64,000 nucleotides of DNA from Lachnospiraceae bacterium (GCA_024681775.1 JAILAF010000069.1:1-64000); one strand, 5' to 3'. Positions 42,202-51,660 are shown, numbered from the stretch's first letter. Numbers and translations are program-made. Notes: generated from the sequence alone by a model not told the origin.

Positions 42202-43338
42202 ATGGATGCCTTAAAACAGGTGGAGCCCACTGCCCTGGTCTATGTGATCCTGACCGCTCTGGTGCTGCTCCTCTCCGCCCGCATAGACAATCGGGAGCTG
42301 CTGCCCCTCTCCCCGGGACTGCAGAGCAGACAGCAGCGGTACAATCGCATCGCCATCATCGGCATCTACCTTTTGCTGACGGGAGTTTCCGCCTGCCGTA
42401 TCGCCGTGGGCAACGACTACTGGGGCTACCGCAAGAGCTTCGATATCATCGCCCAGGACCGCTACGTCTCCTTTGAAAGCGGGTTTAACTTTATCGTAAA
42501 GGCCGTATATGCGGTCTTCGGTTACAGCAATTACCTGCCGGTCTTCGCCCTTTTCTCCATCGTGACGGTGCTGTTTTTTGTGCTGGCGCTGCGGACCCAG
42601 GGACGTTTTTTTGCCTTCTCCCTCTTTTTACTGATGACGGGGGGCTTTTATTTCAATTCCTTAAATTCCATCCGCTACTACCTGGCGCTGGCCGTGGCAC
42701 TCTACGCCATCCGGTACATTTTCTCCGCCGATTACCTGCACTTTGCGGTGCTGATCTTCCTGGGGATGTTCTTCCACAAATCCGTGCTGCTGGTGGTGCC
42801 GGTGTATCTGGTGACCTGGATCCTTGCGAACCTGAAATACCGGAAATGGATGCTGCCTGTGGGTGGGATCCTGGGAGCCGGCTTTCTGGGGAGTCTCCTC
42901 TTCGGTCAGGAGCTGTACCGGAAGCTGATCTTCCGCTTCTATCCCTATTACGAGGGCTCCGTCTTCGACAACGGCGACATTTCCTATGTGAACATCCTGC
43001 GCTGCGCGGCGGTGCTGGTTCTCTGCGGCATCTGCTTTCAGCAGTTTTTCGGAAAAAATGCAAGGCTCCGCTTCTACGGGCTCTTAAGCCTGTGGGGGCT
43101 CATCGTATACCTCTGCGGCAGCTTCATCCCCACCACCTCCCGCATTGGTTACTACATGATCATCCCCCAGATCTTCCTGATCCCGGAGCTGGTGGAAGGA
43201 TGTGAAAAGGAAGGCCTGCGCAGGCTCCTGCGTGTGGGGGTCGTCGCCGGATTTTTGCTCTACTTTGCATTCTTCATCGTACAGATGTATGATGAAGGGG
43301 TGAAGCTCCTGCCCTACCGGAACTGGATCTTCCAGTAA
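42202..43338 (+). CDS. EpsG/Wzy-like polysaccharide polymerase
   Basis: 378 residues and about ten membrane helices. The pattern fits EpsG-family polymerases: RIAVGNDYWGYR after the second helix, FESGFNFIVKAVY, FNSLNSIRYYLALAVALYAIRY and FFHKSVLLVVPVY. It would join lipid-linked repeat units outside the membrane. The ATG at 42202 has GGGAGG at 8 nt and is preferred over an upstream in-frame start. Confidence 0.88.
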   Translation: MDALKQVEPTALVYVILTALVLLLSARIDNRELLPLSPGLQSRQQRYNRIAIIGIYLLLTGVSACRIAVGNDYWGYRKSFDIIAQDRYVSFESGFNFIVKAVYAVFGYSNYLPVFALFSIVTVLFFVLALRTQGRFFAFSLFLLMTGGFYFNSLNSIRYYLALAVALYAIRYIFSADYLHFAVLIFLGMFFHKSVLLVVPVYLVTWILANLKYRKWMLPVGGILGAGFLGSLLFGQELYRKLIFRFYPYYEGSVFDNGDISYVNILRCAAVLVLCGICFQQFFGKNARLRFYGLLSLWGLIVYLCGSFIPTTSRIGYYMIIPQIFLIPELVEGCEKEGLRRLLRVGVVAGFLLYFAFFIVQMYDEGVKLLPYRNWIFQ

Positions 43339-43348
43339 GAAACTGCCC

Positions 43349-43374
43349 CGGGCGATGCGCCCGCTTCCTTTTTC
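43349..43374 (+). terminator. Probable terminator after the EpsG-like gene
   Basis: CGGGCG-ATG-CGCCCG, a perfect 6-bp stem, followed by CTTCCTTTTTC. A second hairpin, AGAGACC-GGAC-GGTCTCT (43410-43427), lies just before the ribosome binding site of the next gene and may control it. Confidence 0.55.
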
Positions 43375-43443
43375 AAAACACTGTTTCAACCAGCGGATAC
43401 AAAATACGAAGAGACCGGACGGTCTCTCCTTTCGGAGGAAACC

Positions 43444-44379
43444 ATGAAACGATTTACCGCCATCGTTCCCTGCTATAACGAGGAGGAAACGGTACCCATT
43501 TTCTATGACGAGATGATCAAAAACGATCCCTTCTTCCGGGAAAACGACCTGGAGCTGGAGCTGCTTTTCATCGATGACGGATCTACCGACAGCACTGTCA
43601 CAAAAATCCGGGAACTCCACGACAGGGACGAGCGGGTGCACCTCATCAGCTTCTCCCGGAACTTCGGCAAGGAAGCCGCCATGTACGCCGGACTGCAGAA
43701 TGCGAAGGGCGAGTATGTGGTGATCATGGACGTGGATCTGCAGGATCCGCCCTCCCTGCTGCCGGAGATGTTCGAAGGCCTGAAGGAAGGGTACGATTCC
43801 GTGGCCACCCGCCGGGTGAACCGCAAGGGAGAGCCCCCTATCCGCAGCTTTTTTGCCCGGAGATTCTATCGCATCATGCGGAAGATCTCCCAGACGGAGA
43901 TGATGGACGGCGCCCGGGACTATCGCCTCATGACCCGCCAGATGGTGGATGCCATCCTTTCCATGGGGGAGTACAACCGCTTTACGAAGGGGATCTTCGG
44001 CTGGGTCGGATTTAAGACCAAATGGCTGGAATTTGAAAATGTGGACCGCAGCGCAGGCACCACCAAATGGAGCTTCTGGAAGCTGTTCAAATACTCTATC
44101 GAAGGCATCACCGCCTTTTCCACGGCGCCCCTGGTCATCAGTTCCGTGGTGGGCGTGTTCTTCTGCTTCCTGGCCTTCCTCATGGTGGTCTTCATCATCG
44201 TCCGGAAAGCACTCTTCGGAGACCCCGTAGACGGCTGGCCGAGCCTGGTATGCATCATCCTCTTTATCAGCGGCGTGCAGTTTTTCTGCACGGGCATCCT
44301 GGGCCAGTACATGGCCAAGACCTACATGGAAGTCAAGAGCCGCCCCATCTATCTGAAAAACGAGAAGAACTGCTTCTGA
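43444..44379 (+). CDS. GT2 glycosyltransferase, GtrB/DPM1-like, with two C-terminal membrane helices
   Basis: 311 residues. TAIVPCYNEEETVPIFYDEM, IDDGSTDST, SRNFGKEAAMYAGLQNAKGEYVVIMDVDLQDPP and ARDYRLM, then membrane helices at about 230-256 and 268-292. It probably makes a polyprenyl-phosphate-linked sugar for extracytoplasmic transfer. GGAGG lies 5 nt before the ATG. Confidence 0.92.
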   Translation: MKRFTAIVPCYNEEETVPIFYDEMIKNDPFFRENDLELELLFIDDGSTDSTVTKIRELHDRDERVHLISFSRNFGKEAAMYAGLQNAKGEYVVIMDVDLQDPPSLLPEMFEGLKEGYDSVATRRVNRKGEPPIRSFFARRFYRIMRKISQTEMMDGARDYRLMTRQMVDAILSMGEYNRFTKGIFGWVGFKTKWLEFENVDRSAGTTKWSFWKLFKYSIEGITAFSTAPLVISSVVGVFFCFLAFLMVVFIIVRKALFGDPVDGWPSLVCIILFISGVQFFCTGILGQYMAKTYMEVKSRPIYLKNEKNCF

Positions 44380-44403
44380 TCAGGGCAGAACAAAAGGAAT
44401 CCT

Positions 44404-45531
44404 ATGCTTCACCTGATACTACTCATCCTGTTTTTGGCACTGCTCCCGCTGCTGCTGGGGCAGGGGCTGCAAACTATCCCAGAGCTCCTCACCGGGAAAA
44501 AGGCAAGGCTGCCGGAAAAATATCTTTCCGGAAGCCTTCTTTTCGTGTTTGCGGCGGAAGGGGCACACCTCCTGACCCTGCTGCGGAAAGGCACCCTGGG
44601 GGACGCCATGAAGATCATGGGGATCTGCGTCATCGCTCTGGCCACTGTCTCCTACGTGCTGATGATGGTGGGGATCGTAAGGCGGACGCTGAAGAAGGCA
44701 GAGGCAGAGAAAGCCGCTGCTGCGGACAATGCGAACATGACAGAGATGTCGGATCCGGTGGAAAACACGGAGAAAAAGAGCAAAATAAAATCCGGCGACG
44801 CCGGGCTCTTCGCCGTAGCCACCGCCCTTTTGATGCTCCTGCTGGCCGGCTACCTCCTCACCGGGAATCACCTGAATTTCACCGGGGATATGACCGTAGA
44901 GACCGTGAACGCTCTCCTGGAGGACGCCCCCCTTTATACCATCAATCCCATGACCGGTCAGCCCTACGAAACCGGCATCCCCTCCAGGCTCACCATCCTG
45001 TGCCTGCCCACCCTCTACGCCCTTCTGTGCAAAGCTTTCGGCCTGTCTGCCATGACCGTGGTATGGCGGGTTGCTTCCCTCTTCTGGCTGGTGAATGTCC
45101 TCTGCGCCGTGCTGTACCTGGCGCGGATCCTGTTTCCGGAGGAGATCTCTTCCGATGAAAGCCGGCAGGGTCCGGCCGTCTCCCGGGATCCTTCCGAAGC
45201 GGAGCCCCGGGATCGGAACGCCTCCCTTCACCGCAGCATCTTTGCTTTCCTGTGCCTGTTCCTGCTCTTTGCTTCGGACCGGGCCATCGGCCTTCCCGGC
45301 TTTTCCCTGCTGCACATGGCTTACGGTGCCCGCTGCATCCGGGCCCTGGTGCTGCTTCCCACCCTGGCTGCCGCCTTCTTTGACAGACGGTACCTTTTGT
45401 GCTGCATGTGCATCCTGGCAGAGACCTGCATCCTATGGACCCATTTCGGCGCAGGGCTCACCTTCCTATTCTTCCTGCTGCTCATCGCCTTGCGCCTTGT
45501 AACGGATCGCAAGAAGGGAGGTGCCAAATGA
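44404..45531 (+). CDS. Polytopic membrane protein, possibly DUF6077-like
   Basis: 375 residues with about eight hydrophobic helices. A cytoplasmic charged stretch (residues 97-125, KKAEAEKAAAADNANMTE) is followed by an extracytoplasmic loop containing YTINPMTGQPYETGIPSR. The general plan recalls DUF6077 proteins and GT-C type membrane glycosyltransferases, which are often encoded beside GtrB-like GT2 genes. A role as acceptor transferase is inference. It overlaps the next gene by 4 nt. Confidence 0.6.
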   Translation: MLHLILLILFLALLPLLLGQGLQTIPELLTGKKARLPEKYLSGSLLFVFAAEGAHLLTLLRKGTLGDAMKIMGICVIALATVSYVLMMVGIVRRTLKKAEAEKAAAADNANMTEMSDPVENTEKKSKIKSGDAGLFAVATALLMLLLAGYLLTGNHLNFTGDMTVETVNALLEDAPLYTINPMTGQPYETGIPSRLTILCLPTLYALLCKAFGLSAMTVVWRVASLFWLVNVLCAVLYLARILFPEEISSDESRQGPAVSRDPSEAEPRDRNASLHRSIFAFLCLFLLFASDRAIGLPGFSLLHMAYGARCIRALVLLPTLAAAFFDRRYLLCCMCILAETCILWTHFGAGLTFLFFLLLIALRLVTDRKKGGAK

Positions 45532-46565
45532 GCAGATGGTTAGACGGCTTTCTGCAATACACCTCCGGTGCCAAGCTGCTGGGGATCTTTGCCCTTTTGG
45601 AGCTGGTCCTTCTGTGCTTCCCCGGACTGCGGACATCCTTTTCCCGGCGCGGCAGATCCCTCCTCGCGGCGGCAGGGATCTGGGCACTGCTGTGCCTCTT
45701 CCCCCTGACAGCACTGGGCCTTATGTGGTATCAGAGCGCCTACTACAACTATACCACCCTCTGGGAGCCTGCGATGCTGATTCCTTCTACTGCCCTGGGG
45801 CTGGGAACCCTTATGACCCACCTCCTGTGCTACTACCGGGAAAAAGGGCGGAGTTCCTCCCTCTTCCGGGAGCGGGTCTGTCCACCACTCCTGGTGGTCC
45901 TGCTGCTGCTCCTTTGCCTCCTGTGCGGTGACGCGGGCTATGGGAACTGGAAAGCAGGCGCGCTGCAGGCGGATGCAGAGCAGCTGGAAGCCCTGCGGAT
46001 GCAGCTCCTGACCCTGACGGAAGGAATCGCCGGGGAACAGCGTGATACAGCCCCCCCTGCGCCGGACACCGGCAGTAACGAAACGAGAGCAGCCGCTGGG
46101 CTTGCATCGGAAAACCACAAGCCTCTCATCTGGGGGCCCCGGGAAGTGCTCTCCTACCTGCCCATGGCAGGGGCGGACTTTGCCCTGTACTACGGCAGAG
46201 ACCTGTGGGACCCTTCCCTCACGGGCTATACCTACGATACGTATGACCGGGAACGGCAGGAGGCGGAGCAGTGGATGTACGCCGTGAGCCTGCAGGATGT
46301 GTTTTTCTTCGCGGAGAACTGGAGCTCCGTGTATTTTGATGAGGAAGCCGTGCGGGAAACCGCGGGAAACAAAAACGGCATCACAAGCTGCCGTAAGGCG
46401 CTGGATGCCGGTGTGGATGTGATCGTGCTGCCCTGCACTGACAGGACGGATGAGGCAGGACTATCTGCCATCTGCGAAGCGCTGGAGCTGAAGGCTCTGG
46501 GCCCGGAGGATACGGGCTGCGAAGGGTATTACATCCTCCTGCGCACCGCGTTGGCACCCCAGTAA
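45528..46565 (+). CDS. Membrane protein with C-terminal soluble domain, unknown function
   Basis: 345 residues. Four hydrophobic helices lie in the first 145 residues, then an extracytoplasmic domain of about 200 residues containing LIWGPREVLSYLPMAGADFALYYG and DVIVLPCTDR. The start overlaps the previous stop (ATGA), with GGGAGG at 6 nt. It may form one functional unit with that membrane protein. I do not recognise the family. Its 3' end overlaps the converging GT2 gene by 37 nt. Confidence 0.6.
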   Translation: MSRWLDGFLQYTSGAKLLGIFALLELVLLCFPGLRTSFSRRGRSLLAAAGIWALLCLFPLTALGLMWYQSAYYNYTTLWEPAMLIPSTALGLGTLMTHLLCYYREKGRSSSLFRERVCPPLLVVLLLLLCLLCGDAGYGNWKAGALQADAEQLEALRMQLLTLTEGIAGEQRDTAPPAPDTGSNETRAAAGLASENHKPLIWGPREVLSYLPMAGADFALYYGRDLWDPSLTGYTYDTYDRERQEAEQWMYAVSLQDVFFFAENWSSVYFDEEAVRETAGNKNGITSCRKALDAGVDVIVLPCTDRTDEAGLSAICEALELKALGPEDTGCEGYYILLRTALAPQ

Positions 46566-47317
46566 AGGAAATAATAGGCACTGGTAAGGACGCCCAGATG
46601 CTCCGCCTTCCGGTAGAGATTCCAGATGCGGCGGACCGCTTCGAGCTTGTTGGAGGACAGGCTCTTGCCGGACTTGCCCGGTCTGCGGTAGCGCACCAGG
46701 ATCTCGTCCAGTCCGTAGGCGATCTCCCCCTCCCGGAGGAGTCTCCACCACAGAGCGGTGTCCTCACTCTTCATGACGGGCATCTCCAGACGGTCCTTGG
46801 ATATGACAGTTGTGTCAAACATCACGGTCGATGTAAAGATCGTGGTGTTTTTTAATGCATCATAATAGTTCAGACGCTCGGGGACATGGACCATTTTCCC
46901 CAGGCCCTTCCCGTTCTCGTCGGCGAATTCATACCCGGTAAAAACAAAGCCCGCCCGGCAGTTCTTCAGAAAGGTCAGGGTGCGGAAGAGCTTGTCCCTG
47001 TCCCAGAGATCATCTCCGTCCAGGAAAGCGATATAGCGTCCCTTCGCCTCCTGTACGCCACGGTTCCTGGCAAGAGCGGGGCCGCCGTTTTGCTCCATGG
47101 TGATGAGGCGGATCCGCAGGAAGCGGTGAGAGTCCATATAAGCCCGGATGATCTGCGCGGAATCGTCATCGCTGCGGTCGTCCACCAGGATCAGTTCCCA
47201 GTCGGCATAGGTCTGACGGCGCACGCACTCAAGCGTCTCCCGGATGCAAAAAGCCAGCCGGTAGACGGGGATGATGATGCTCACTGTTTTGTTGCTGATC
47301 GGTTCCGTATTTTCCAT
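46529..47317 (-). CDS. GT2 glycosyltransferase
   Basis: 262 residues starting MENTEPISNKTVSIIIPVYR. It has VDDRSDDDS, NGGPALARNRGVQEAKGRYIAFLDGDDLWD and MKSEDTALWWRLLR. It is similar to TuaG- or EpsH-like enzymes. The start at 47317 has only a weak GAGAAG site and comes 7 nt after the T-run of the ptsH terminator. A longer start inside ptsH (47377) would put the terminator in the coding sequence and is less likely. Confidence 0.82.
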   Translation of the reverse strand: MENTEPISNKTVSIIIPVYRLAFCIRETLECVRRQTYADWELILVDDRSDDDSAQIIRAYMDSHRFLRIRLITMEQNGGPALARNRGVQEAKGRYIAFLDGDDLWDRDKLFRTLTFLKNCRAGFVFTGYEFADENGKGLGKMVHVPERLNYYDALKNTTIFTSTVMFDTTVISKDRLEMPVMKSEDTALWWRLLREGEIAYGLDEILVRYRRPGKSGKSLSSNKLEAVRRIWNLYRKAEHLGVLTSAYYFLYWGANAVRRRM

Positions 47318-47323
47318 CTTCTC

Positions 47324-47354
47324 AAAAAAAGCCCGCTCCCTTTCGGGAACGGGC
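47324..47354 (-). terminator. Intrinsic terminator after ptsH
   Basis: GCCCGTTCCC-GAAA-GGGAGCGGGC with seven T on the minus strand, directly between ptsH and the GT2 gene. Confidence 0.9.
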
Positions 47355-47360
47355 CGATCG

Positions 47361-47624
47361 TCATTCTCCCAGGCCATTCACCACTGCATCCACCAGACTC
47401 TTCAATGCAGCTTCCTCGTCCTCTCCGTCACAGAAAAACTCAATCTCATCTCCGCATTTTACGCAGGCGCCCAAGACGCTCAAAACGCTTTTGGCATTCG
47501 CCGTATTGTCACGGAACTTAAATGTGATCAGAGACTTGTATTGCATTGCTTCCTTACAAAGGATCCCGGCCGGACGCAGGTGCAGTCCCGTGGGGTTTTT
47601 GATAACGACTTTCTGACTAACCAT
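47361..47624 (-). CDS. ptsH: Phosphocarrier protein HPr
   Basis: 87 residues: MVSQKVVIKNPTGLHLRPAG with the phosphorylated His15, and AKSVLSVLG with Ser46, the HPr kinase site used in catabolite repression. HPr passes phosphate from enzyme I to sugar EIIA domains. The ATG at 47624 follows GGAGGAAG; an upstream extension would cross the promoter. Enzyme I is not adjacent, as is common in Clostridia. Confidence 0.93.
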   Translation of the reverse strand: MVSQKVVIKNPTGLHLRPAGILCKEAMQYKSLITFKFRDNTANAKSVLSVLGACVKCGDEIEFFCDGEDEEAALKSLVDAVVNGLGE

Positions 47625-47688
47625 GAACTCTTCCTCCGGTGACACGCAATTCCTTTTGCCAAAAACTGTCACGCTTCTAAGTGATTCC

Positions 47689-47717
47689 ATTGTATCATTA
47701 AATCCCTTCGGAAACAA
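47689..47717 (-). promoter_or_regulatory. Predicted promoter of ptsH
   Basis: TTGTTT (47712-47717), 17 nt, TACAAT (47689-47694) on the minus strand, with a leader of about 60 nt. Confidence 0.5.
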
Positions 47718-47784
47718 GAGACGGGACGGAAGTTCAGCCATTGTTCACGGAAATGTTAGAATTGCTTTCCGGCCGCTCCTACGG

Positions 47785-50700
47785 TCACTGATCCCCGATC
47801 CCCACGGCGATCCCGGCATGATGGCACTGATCGATGAACTCGGGGGAACCGATGAAGTTGTCCAGGACCTCTTCTCTGGTAAGCGCACCGCTTTCCAAAG
47901 CGCCCAGCCACTGCTCATATCCTGCCTCGTCCGGCTCCCGACCGAAGATGGCTGCGTACAGATCCGTGACATACGCACTGTTATCACGGTTCAATAACGC
48001 ATACTCGTCGCCGTTCAGGAAGGTGTTTACCATGACACGGGCCGGTGCCTCCGGATTGTGGGACGCCATGATCTCTACCCAGAATTCCACTTCCTCTTCG
48101 CTGGGAACACGGCCGAAGACCGTATCATAGAGATTCACTACCATCACTCTCACAGGAGACTCCACGGTACATCCTTCGATGGTGCAGTGAGCCTTCTGGA
48201 TGGTGCCCAGTTTGGGAACCGTTGCCATACCTCTGCCGGCATATACTTCGTATCTGTCACAGAGATCATAGAACTCGGTACTGGTGAGGAAGCCCTGTGC
48301 CACCATCTCTCTGGAATATCCTTCATCCATCAGCAGGAGCCAGCCTGCCTTGCCCTCTTCATCCGCAGGTCTGCCAAAGAGACCGAGATAGAGGTAATCC
48401 AGGAAGTGGGAGTTACACATGTTCCTGTTGGAGAACTCGGTGCTGAAGATAAATCCTGCAGCAGTCTCTCCCGCCGTCTGGGTGCCCTGATCCAGCAATG
48501 TGGTCCAGAAGGTCACCTCCTCCTCATCGGGAGTTCTGTCCAAAAATACCTCATACATTCTGGTGACAAAAGAGCTGACCTGTCCGTCATCCACGGGATC
48601 ATCATCGGGGTCCGGATCGGGTGCTTCCGCGGAAATGGTCACAGCCACCTTAAACTCAGCGGAATCCAGGTGATTGGAATCGCCGTAGACACGGAACCAT
48701 ACATAGTAGGTACCCGCTTCCGTAGCGGTAGGGATCGTAGCACTGTAATCTCCGGTCGCTGCATCCGCGGTTCCGGAAGCATACACCAGAGTTCCCACAT
48801 TGGAGGAACCTGCCGTTACCAGCTCCTGGGCCTCGCCGGTGACATACAGCTTTCTGGCCTTAGGCGCGGTAAATCCGGTGATCGGGATGCCAGCCTTCCG
48901 GATGGTAACGGTGGCAGAGCCTGTGTAATCCGCATAGCCCTCCGCAGAAACCTTGAAATAGGTGGTATGGGTACCCACTTCCGTAAAGCCCGGATTCTCC
49001 GTCAGATCATAGGTTCCTGCCGTGGTGCCGTACGTGATGGTAGCTCCTTCGGCAGGTTCCAGCACGTTCACGGTAATGGTGCGGGGAATGCCGGTATATG
49101 CGCCGGTGGCATTTCTGCCGTAAACCCGCATGGGATTACCGGAGATGGTATAGGTGACACTGGCCGTTTTCCCGCAGGTCGTGATGCTGGCGGTATAGGT
49201 ACCGATCCCTGTGGGGGCTGTGGCGCTGGAGGGATAGTTCGTCCCGTTCACACCCACATAGCGGATATCCGCTGCCGAGATCGCCTGTCCCTGGTATTCC
49301 AGCTCTTCCAGAAAGCCTCCGGTATCCCGAAGGGTTGCCTGAGGACTTTTGTTATCCCCAATAGAAGTTTTCTGGGGCGCTACGATGGTCAGGGTAGCCA
49401 CTCCGCCGGGGGCAGTCAAACATCCGGCATTGGGACAGGTGGCCGTGATGGTAGCACCGCTTACGGAGTAGCTGAAGCTATGAGCAACCATGACCAACTC
49501 TCCGTCCCGCATGTCGGTTTCATACAGGTTCCCGCCGGCATCATAGAATTCCCCGGCATTGTCATAAAAGCGCGAGAAATAATCGTCTGGGTTTGCTTCG
49601 GCCATATAGTCAGACCACCCTTCGGTGAACACGCCGGGGGTCTCCATCGTCAGTTCATAAATGACCCCGGAATTTTCCCAGTGCTCCAAAGGGCCGTCGA
49701 TGGTGATGACCGCTCCCGTGGGCAGGTAGACATCATTGCTGTCTGAAGTGCCCATACGCATCAGGAAGGACCCTGACACTTTGAAAGTACTGCCGGGCGA
49801 GACATAGACAGCGCCGCCGTTGCGATCTGCTCCATTGTCCATAAACTCATGACCGCTCAGCTCAAAACGGCCTCCCTGAGCAATGTACACACCGCCACCG
49901 TTGCCTTCCGCGCTATTTGACTCAATGCTCCCGTCGGTCATGCGGAACACGCCGCCGCTCGCCACATACACGCCGCCGCCGTTCCCGGATGCCTTTCCGT
50001 TAGCGATCAATCCACCGGACATTTCAAAGACTCCGCCACCTGCCACATAGACATTACCGCCGTCGCCGTCGGTTATATTTTCGAAAAGATCTCCCCCGGT
50101 CATCCGAAACAGACCGCCGTTATCCACGTACACACCGCCACCGCCGGTTGTCGCTTTGCTGATAGCGATCGATCCGCCTTCCAGGATAAACGCAGCGCCG
50201 GAATGAACGTACACGCCGCCGCCATATCCTGCCTGCGTGTATCCGGTCCATCCCTCTCTGATCACTCCATGGTCAACATTCTCACCGTCACCGTCTAACG
50301 TGGTAATGGTCAGAATGCCGTACGCGTCAATGACACTGCCGTCATCCTCAGCGTGATCCGCACGGTAAATCGCCTGACTATCCCACAGGTTTTTCATGAC
50401 CCAACAATCGCCATTAACACCATACAGATCGAGCGTTGCCGTGACGCCCACAGGCACAGAAAGCAGTAGCGCGCTATCCGGTCGGGATACACTGTCGGCA
50501 GGTTCGACATAGCCCCCCAGCGAAAGAGCTTCCGCCAATTCGCCCCAGGTGACGGGCTGCCGGGGATCCGCTGCAGTGGCTGCACGCAGTTCGGGACCGT
50601 TCGTCGTCATCTTCCAGGTGGTATGGAAATTCATACCGGTGAAAGAGTTCTCAGTTGCATAAGCCGTCGTATCCCGTTCGGTTCCATGGTAACTATAGCT

Positions 50701-51660
50701 TCCACCATCCGGATTTTTCCAGTAGCAGGTAATAAAGGTAACAGGGCCGTCATAACTGGGTGAGGCGGGCGTTACCGTCCAGGAAATGGCATCTTTATGC
50801 GATGCAGAAAGGGTACCGCTACTGCAGCAGGATACGATCGTGCAAGTGCTTCCTTCATACAGTCCCAGGATGCCACTGTTATAAGAATTGGTGGTGCCAC
50901 TGCAGTTTGCAAAGCACATTCCGGTATTGTTGCAGTTTTTGATGGTGATGCCCGCTACATCGCTGTATCCGACGATGCCACCCGCGATAGCCCTGTCATT
51001 TTGACGGCCATCACCCTCATTAATGTGCGCAGAAACATATCCTTTATTGGCGCAATCGGCCACCACGGCACTGGCGCTCTGGATCTGTCCCACGATACCG
51101 CCGGCATAGGAGTCACCGGATGTACTGCTGGAATCGACACTGACAAAAGAGGTGCAGCCCACAACGCTTCCATTCCCCAGATAGCCGACAATGCCCCCGG
51201 CAGGGGAGACATTACACTGAACCTGGCCGCGGACAGTCAGATTCTGAATTCTGGCACCGCCGTCCACATATCCGAAGAGGCCGCCGGGAAGCCCACCGCT
51301 CACATGCAGCTGCGTGATGGTATGGCCGTCTCCGTCAAAATACCCGGCAAAAAATTGGCTGCTGTTGAGCCCGATGGGGGTCCAGTCCCGATCTCCAAGG
51401 TCGATATCGGCAGTCAGGCGAAAATACTTCTCTGCTCCATATCCGCCATTCTGATTCGGTTGATCAACACAGTATCCCAGCCAGGCCAGCTGAGCGGGCG
51501 TTTCGATGAGATAGGGATCCCCCGCGGAGCCGTCGCCGCCTGCAAATTCCGTTGCCACAGAGCCGTCCCAGGCTGCGTATACCTTCTGCGATGCCGCAGG
51601 CATCATGAGCAGCAGAAGCGTCATAGCCAGTATTCCCAGGATTCCTCTTACGCTTTTCAT
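47785..51660 (-). CDS. Large secreted protein: GLUG/beta-helix repeats, MBG-like domains and C-terminal DUF4214 modules
   Basis: 1291 residues with a signal peptide ending near VYAA-WDG. Residues 40-330 have GLUG-like repeats (GGIVGYLGNGSV, AGGIVGYSDVAG). About 475-620 is a right-handed beta-helix of 27-residue units (GGGVYVASGGVFRMTDGSIE). About 740-1030 has Ig/MBG-like beta domains (GIGTYTASITTCGKTASVTY). The end carries four DUF4214-like motifs, such as YLGLFGRPADEEGKAGW and YAAIFGREPDEAGYEQW. No sortase motif or membrane anchor is present. DUF4214 occurs in secreted adhesins and S-layer-like proteins, so adhesion or glycan binding is likely. AGGAAAGG precedes the ATG. It is monocistronic. 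Confidence 0.85.
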   Translation of the reverse strand: MKSVRGILGILAMTLLLLMMPAASQKVYAAWDGSVATEFAGGDGSAGDPYLIETPAQLAWLGYCVDQPNQNGGYGAEKYFRLTADIDLGDRDWTPIGLNSSQFFAGYFDGDGHTITQLHVSGGLPGGLFGYVDGGARIQNLTVRGQVQCNVSPAGGIVGYLGNGSVVGCTSFVSVDSSSTSGDSYAGGIVGQIQSASAVVADCANKGYVSAHINEGDGRQNDRAIAGGIVGYSDVAGITIKNCNNTGMCFANCSGTTNSYNSGILGLYEGSTCTIVSCCSSGTLSASHKDAISWTVTPASPSYDGPVTFITCYWKNPDGGSYSYHGTERDTTAYATENSFTGMNFHTTWKMTTNGPELRAATAADPRQPVTWGELAEALSLGGYVEPADSVSRPDSALLLSVPVGVTATLDLYGVNGDCWVMKNLWDSQAIYRADHAEDDGSVIDAYGILTITTLDGDGENVDHGVIREGWTGYTQAGYGGGVYVHSGAAFILEGGSIAISKATTGGGGVYVDNGGLFRMTGGDLFENITDGDGGNVYVAGGGVFEMSGGLIANGKASGNGGGVYVASGGVFRMTDGSIESNSAEGNGGGVYIAQGGRFELSGHEFMDNGADRNGGAVYVSPGSTFKVSGSFLMRMGTSDSNDVYLPTGAVITIDGPLEHWENSGVIYELTMETPGVFTEGWSDYMAEANPDDYFSRFYDNAGEFYDAGGNLYETDMRDGELVMVAHSFSYSVSGATITATCPNAGCLTAPGGVATLTIVAPQKTSIGDNKSPQATLRDTGGFLEELEYQGQAISAADIRYVGVNGTNYPSSATAPTGIGTYTASITTCGKTASVTYTISGNPMRVYGRNATGAYTGIPRTITVNVLEPAEGATITYGTTAGTYDLTENPGFTEVGTHTTYFKVSAEGYADYTGSATVTIRKAGIPITGFTAPKARKLYVTGEAQELVTAGSSNVGTLVYASGTADAATGDYSATIPTATEAGTYYVWFRVYGDSNHLDSAEFKVAVTISAEAPDPDPDDDPVDDGQVSSFVTRMYEVFLDRTPDEEEVTFWTTLLDQGTQTAGETAAGFIFSTEFSNRNMCNSHFLDYLYLGLFGRPADEEGKAGWLLLMDEGYSREMVAQGFLTSTEFYDLCDRYEVYAGRGMATVPKLGTIQKAHCTIEGCTVESPVRVMVVNLYDTVFGRVPSEEEVEFWVEIMASHNPEAPARVMVNTFLNGDEYALLNRDNSAYVTDLYAAIFGREPDEAGYEQWLGALESGALTREEVLDNFIGSPEFIDQCHHAGIAVGIGDQ
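49780..50228 (-). repeat. Degenerate 81-bp tandem repeats coding a beta-helix
   Basis: Five units of about 27 codons begin GGGVYV, GGNVYV, GGGVYV, GGGVYI and GGAVYV. The repeats are clear in protein and degenerate in DNA, so they are old. Confidence 0.65.
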
